A DNA stretch of 64,000 nt, taken from NCBI GenBank assembly GCA_033557465.1, contig CM066033.1, positions 711,685,637-711,749,636 on the forward strand, given 5' to 3'. Positions 63,894 through 64,000 of this stretch are shown here, piece by piece (the stretch's first letter is position 1; the number at the start of each line of letters is the position of its first letter). The stretch is from Ichthyophis bannanicus (lineage: Eukaryota > Chordata > Amphibia > Gymnophiona > Ichthyophiidae). Position numbers and translations under genes: made by a program. The notes below the pieces were generated by a model. It searched no databases and was not told the DNA's origin. It saw only the letters and a list, made by a program, of their open reading frames with translations.

Positions 63894-64000
63894 ATGGACT
63901 GCCCGAAGAACAAACCAGTCGGTACTAGAGGAGATCAAACCTAAGCTTTCTTTAGAAGCTCAGATGACAAGATTTTGACTTTCATACTTAGGACACATCA

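Larger units (their letters stand above)
61290..64000 (+). mobile_element. RTE-clade (BovB-like) LINE, 3' side beyond the window
   Basis: Carries the C-terminal endonuclease, linker and reverse transcriptase of an RTE LINE, then a SINE insertion at 63604-63893, then further ORF2 sequence (TARRTNQSVLEEIKPKLSLEA) to the window end. The true left boundary is unclear; 61290-61560 shows no confident coding. Confidence 0.8.

Overview
The window looks like intergenic DNA from a large, transposon-rich vertebrate genome. It combines DIRS-type tyrosine-recombinase retrotransposons, CR1, L2, RTE (BovB-like) and Tx1/L1-like LINEs, a Penelope-like remnant with a hammerhead ribozyme, a tRNA-derived SINE and hAT-type MITEs. 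This mix suggests an amphibian; a caecilian is my best guess, but that is inference from repeat content only. I found no host protein-coding gene, rRNA, cellular tRNA or CRISPR array. Almost everything that encodes protein belongs to a mobile element.

The layout is strongly nested. Positions 1-3000 hold the end of an L1-like ORF1, about 1.8 kb I cannot classify, and a 457-bp element with perfect 35-bp terminal inverted repeats. Positions 3001-32693 are one old DIRS element (here C1) cut into six pieces by later insertions. These are a CR1 tail that itself received a nearly intact DIRS (A1, 4289-9882); a full-length CR1 with both ORFs open (10173-14756); an L2 fragment carrying a hAT MITE; a second CR1 family split by truncated DIRS copies A2 and B3 and a Penelope remnant; and a SINE. 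The six C1 pieces add up to about 5.8 kb, the size of its uninterrupted relatives.

Positions 32694-42544 hold a CR1 ORF1 scrap, a long palindrome, a G-rich minisatellite, a DIRS copy with gag and termini but no readable RT/recombinase (A3, 34008-39313), an L1-like ORF1, and about 1 kb that is unclassified. Positions 42545-59985 hold two internally deleted DIRS copies (C2 and D); D contains two full-length DIRS-B insertions (B1, B2). From 59986 to the end are CR1 fragments, a fold-back, an RTE LINE and a second SINE.

Complete DIRS copies share one plan: left inverted terminal repeat, gag with a Cys/His-rich start, reverse transcriptase, RNase H, a methyltransferase-like domain, an overlapping tyrosine-recombinase frame, an internal complementary region, and a right inverted terminal repeat. 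In A1 the internal complementary region is the reverse complement of the joined element ends around the trinucleotide GCT, the same GCT found at its insertion site. B-type copies use CTT. Names A1-A3, B1-B3, C1, C2, D, CR1-I and CR1-II are labels used only in this annotation.
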